A stretch of DNA of 64,000 bases from HLUCCA09 sp965277275 (GTDB taxonomy: Bacteria > Pseudomonadota > Alphaproteobacteria > Rhodobacterales > Rhodobacteraceae). Made by a program: the position numbers and the translations under genes. Positions 61,344 through 64,000 of the stretch are shown here, one piece after another. The stretch covers positions 1,922,001 through 1,986,000 of the forward strand of contig CBDICG010000002.1 of the NCBI GenBank assembly GCA_965277275.1. Reading direction: 5' to 3'. The notes below the pieces were generated by a model, which ran no database searches, was not told the DNA's origin, and saw only the letters and a list, made by a program, of their open reading frames with translations. Every line of letters starts with the position of its first letter. Within the stretch, counting starts at the first letter, position 1.

Positions 61344-61973
61344 TCAGTCCTTCTGCGGTTCGGGAGCGGCGTTGGCGGCGCCCTGGGGTTCGATATCGTC
61401 GTCGAGATAAGTCTCTACCTCGTCGAATTTCTCTTCGTCGATCACGCCTGCGGCCTTGCGCTGGCGCAGCATCTCGCGGATCAGTTCATCGGTGAGAACG
61501 AGCTTGGCGTCCGACAGCCAGTCAAACTGGAGGCCGATGATCACACGGCCCTGCCCCTCGACTTCCGTTTCAAGCAGGACCTCGCCGTCTTCGACCCCAG
61601 CGACCGTGCCGCGAAAGCGGCGGCGGCCATCGATCAGTTCGGAGGTCTCGATCTTGGCCTCGTAGCCGGCCCACATCTCGAAGTCCTTCAGCCGGGTCAG
61701 CGGCCGGTCGATCCCGGGGGAGGACACTTCGAGGTTATAGGCGTCCTCGATCGGGTCCTCGACATCGAGCGTGGCGGAGACAGCCGTCGAGATGTCGGCG
61801 CATTCATCCACTTCGATGCCGCCATCGGGGCGGTCGGCCATCACCTGCAGCGTCTTCGTCTTGCCGGACATGTAACGGACGCGCACGAGCTCGAACCCCA
61901 TCCCTTCGATCACGGGGGTGAGGATCGCGGCAAGGCGCTGATCAATGTTAGTCTTGGCGACGAGGTCTGACAC
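61344..61973 (-). CDS. rimP: Ribosome maturation factor RimP
   Basis: The 209-residue protein has DQRLAAILTPVIEGMGFELV, the family motif LEVSSPGIDRPLT and IGLQFDWLSDAKLVLTDEL. GTG 61973 is chosen over the longer frame because it leaves the standard RimP length. It is needed for 30S maturation and heads the conserved leftward operon. Confidence 0.95.
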   Translation of the reverse strand: MSDLVAKTNIDQRLAAILTPVIEGMGFELVRVRYMSGKTKTLQVMADRPDGGIEVDECADISTAVSATLDVEDPIEDAYNLEVSSPGIDRPLTRLKDFEMWAGYEAKIETSELIDGRRRFRGTVAGVEDGEVLLETEVEGQGRVIIGLQFDWLSDAKLVLTDELIREMLRQRKAAGVIDEEKFDEVETYLDDDIEPQGAANAAPEPQKD

Positions 61974-62098
61974 GTGGGATGCCTTGGAACGAAAAAACGG
62001 GCCAAGCGGCCCGTCGTTTATCCCGGTGGAGCTTCGGGGTGGAGCCCGACGCGCCGCTGATGCCTGCCATATAGCGGCGAGGTGGCTGCAGTGCAAGG

Positions 62099-63061
62099 CT
62101 ACTTGTACTCGATCGGTTTCGGCACAAGGCCCGTCGCCCGGTCGTAGAGATACGATAGTACGCCGCGCGCCTCGGCGAACTTGCCGATCACCGTGAAGGC
62201 CGCGTGCACGAGATCACCGTCACGGGCCCAGAGACGTAAGAGTTGCAGCGGGTACAACAGAGCCCCGAGCAGCACGAATGGCCCGACGAAAGGAACAGCC
62301 AGCAGGAGCAAAAGGGGCAGTGCGGCACCCCAGAGCACGGCGCGGCGAAGCTCAGGCACGTAGTGCCGCTCGGGTGATGCGCCATGGGCAGCGGCACCGA
62401 GGGCGTATGCATAGCCCGCCCGCCGCGAGCGACGCCACCATTGCGAGAACCGTGTCATTGCGGCGTCATGCTCGGCCATCGGCACGTCGAGCCGCTCAAG
62501 GCGCCAGTCCGCGCGGCGAAGCCGCACGCATAGCTCGGGTTCCTCGCCAGCAATGAAGCGCGGGTCGAAGCCGGAGGCCGCGGCAAATGCGGCGCAACGG
62601 GCAAGAAAGATCCCACCGCAGCGATCGATCGTACCGACCGGGCCGGCCCACTCGAGATCGCACAAGCGGTTGTAGACCGTTCGTTCCGGATGTCGCTCGC
62701 GGAGATGCCCGGTTACGAGGGCCAGACCCGGGTCGAGAGCAAGAGCCTTCGCCCCCTGCGCCACCCATCCCGGCAGCATGATACAATCCCCGTCGATGAA
62801 CTGGACGAAATCGGGTGCGCCCGCCTCGTTCAGACGCTCGAACCCCGCGTTGCGCGCACGCGCGGCACTGAATGGCGTCGACGTGTCGAGCAGGACGACG
62901 TCTGCACCGCGGGCGCGCGCGGCGTCGACCGAGCCATCGGTCGAGCCGGAATCAACATAGACGACCTGCGCAACCTGCCCGGAGAGGCTGTTGAGGCAGG
63001 CGATCAGGCGCGGACCCTCATTGCGTCCGATCACGACGGCTGCAATCGACCGGGTCGTCAC
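62099..63061 (-). CDS. Family 2 glycosyltransferase with membrane C-terminus
   Basis: The 320-residue protein starts MTTRSIAAVVIGRNEGPRLI, with the GT-A DSGSTDGSVD and QFIDGDCIMLPGWV motifs (DxD-like) and a C-terminal hydrophobic pair of helices (LPLLLLLAVPFVGPFVLL). It likely adds sugar to a surface polysaccharide or lipid. It overlaps the stop of the next gene by 4 nt, so the two are co-transcribed. Confidence 0.88.
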   Translation of the reverse strand: MTTRSIAAVVIGRNEGPRLIACLNSLSGQVAQVVYVDSGSTDGSVDAARARGADVVLLDTSTPFSAARARNAGFERLNEAGAPDFVQFIDGDCIMLPGWVAQGAKALALDPGLALVTGHLRERHPERTVYNRLCDLEWAGPVGTIDRCGGIFLARCAAFAAASGFDPRFIAGEEPELCVRLRRADWRLERLDVPMAEHDAAMTRFSQWWRRSRRAGYAYALGAAAHGASPERHYVPELRRAVLWGAALPLLLLLAVPFVGPFVLLGALLYPLQLLRLWARDGDLVHAAFTVIGKFAEARGVLSYLYDRATGLVPKPIEYK

Positions 63062-64000
63062 GGATCACGCGCCGGTTGCAGCGAGGGAGCGCCATGGGCC
63101 GGATCGCGCGTGGCGAGTGGCGAGAGCGCATTGATCCAGAGATCGCGGGCTTCTCCCTTGGCGCTTGGCGGAACCGGCTGGCCAAAGAGCAGGCGAACGC
63201 GGGCCAAAACGCGCCCCAAGGTCCAGGCCAGATTGGCCGCCCACAGCCCGAAACGGCCATAGGCCTGTGCAAAATACCGCGACCGGGACGCGTAGTGATA
63301 GCCGGGTCGTGGGCGCCGCGTGGCCGTGTTGTCCTGGACACCCGTAGAGCCACCCTCGTGATGCATCGCACGTGCGTCCGGCACGATCCCGATGCGCCAG
63401 CCGTTCGTGCGCGCGCGGCGGCAGTACTCGACATCCTCGAAGTAGAGGAAATAGCCCTCATCGAGGGGGCCGATCCGGTCGATCATGCTGCGCTTCAGCA
63501 GAACACAGGCAAATGCCGCCCATTGAATCCTCTCCGGATCGGGGTCGGGGCCGAGAGGGACATCCCAGCGCTGAAACAGGCGTGTCACGGGGCCAAGGGC
63601 CGCGCCTCGGATCAACTCGCTGATTACGGTGTGGTCGCGAAAACAGCTCACCTGTGCCGCGCCGCTGGCATCCTCGATCCGGGCCGAAAGGATCCCTGCG
63701 TCCGACAGCCGACCGGCCTCGGCGCACAAGGACCGGAGGCACCCGGGCCGAAGCTCTGCGTCCGAGTTCAGCAAAAGCACATATTCTGCGGTCGTCGCGG
63801 CGATCCCCTGGTTGTGGCCGGCCGAAAACCCCCCGTTGACGGCGGATCGGATCAACCTGACCGGAGCGTCCGGATGCTCGGCAATCCACGCGGCGATCCT
63901 GTCGGCAGAGCCATCGCCAGAGGCATTGTCCACAACGACGACCTCGCCACCCACGTCGCCGATGTCGGCCAGGACGCTGTCAAGACACGACACAGTCAGC
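63058..64000 (-). CDS. Family 2 glycosyltransferase, cut by the window end
   Basis: The reading frame stays open to 64000, so the true start lies outside. The visible 313 codons contain VVVVDNASGDGSADRI, LLLNSDAELRPGCL and GPLDEGYFLYFEDVEYCRRAR, typical rhamnosyl- or glycosyl-transferase motifs. It forms a pair with the next glycosyltransferase. Confidence 0.88.
   Translation of the reverse strand, partial: LTVSCLDSVLADIGDVGGEVVVVDNASGDGSADRIAAWIAEHPDAPVRLIRSAVNGGFSAGHNQGIAATTAEYVLLLNSDAELRPGCLRSLCAEAGRLSDAGILSARIEDASGAAQVSCFRDHTVISELIRGAALGPVTRLFQRWDVPLGPDPDPERIQWAAFACVLLKRSMIDRIGPLDEGYFLYFEDVEYCRRARTNGWRIGIVPDARAMHHEGGSTGVQDNTATRRPRPGYHYASRSRYFAQAYGRFGLWAANLAWTLGRVLARVRLLFGQPVPPSAKGEARDLWINALSPLATRDPAHGAPSLQPARDP

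Overview
The window looks like chromosome of a marine alphaproteobacterium of the Rhodobacteraceae (Roseobacter group), probably an aerobic anoxygenic phototroph. The signs are high GC, a puc light-harvesting-2 locus behind two PpsR/CrtJ-type boxes, a TRAP transporter, a xylose operon with single-domain XylG, a glutamate-synthase-like/GlnT-type gene set, and the conserved rimP-nusA-ylxR-infB block.

Region 1 (97-18151) is an integrated phage-like element of about 18 kb. It sits in tRNA-Thr(TGT); the last 46 bp of the tRNA region are repeated exactly at 18106-18151, next to a tyrosine integrase. Almost all genes run leftward: integrase, a coiled-coil protein, AlpA-like and winged-helix regulators, then portal, a conserved phage protein, prohead protease, HK97 capsid, a small head protein, HNH, tail tube, connector, gp10-like, DUF3168-like, head-tail adaptor, TerS, TerL, tape measure and two short tail genes. 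The terminase lies after the head genes. I see no tail-tip, host-specificity or lysis gene. The left end carries cargo: a HEPN-domain gene overlapped by a small partner gene, two paralogous rightward mini-genes, and two zinc-ribbon genes.

Region 2 (18252-29750) starts with a LuxR/CsgD-like regulator operon, divergent from an unusual type I secretion locus: a Gln/Asn-rich prion-like protein, a 938-residue secreted-type protein, an ABC exporter with a long disordered N-terminal extension, and a membrane-fusion protein. A small exported repeat protein follows.

Region 3 (29891-46578) is metabolic: an unknown gene, a DctPQM TRAP transporter, a di-heme peroxidase/MauG-like protein convergent with an FG-GAP/UnbV-like protein, a ROK regulator divergent from xylFHGBA, and a Tat-exported PhoX-type phosphatase.

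Region 4 (46596-55792) holds a leftward operon of amidotransferase, GXGXG protein, FMN glutamate-synthase-like protein, LysE exporter and GlnT/GmaS-type synthetase, behind a cupin XRE regulator. Divergent from it is the puc locus: pucB, a pucA with a long C-terminal tail, pucC, and a protein built of 15-residue tandem repeats.

Region 5 (56340-64000) has a 44-codon gene, the infB/ylxR/nusA/rimP translation-transcription block, and two family 2 glycosyltransferases, the second cut by the window end.

All assignments come from reading sequence and family knowledge; no searches were run.
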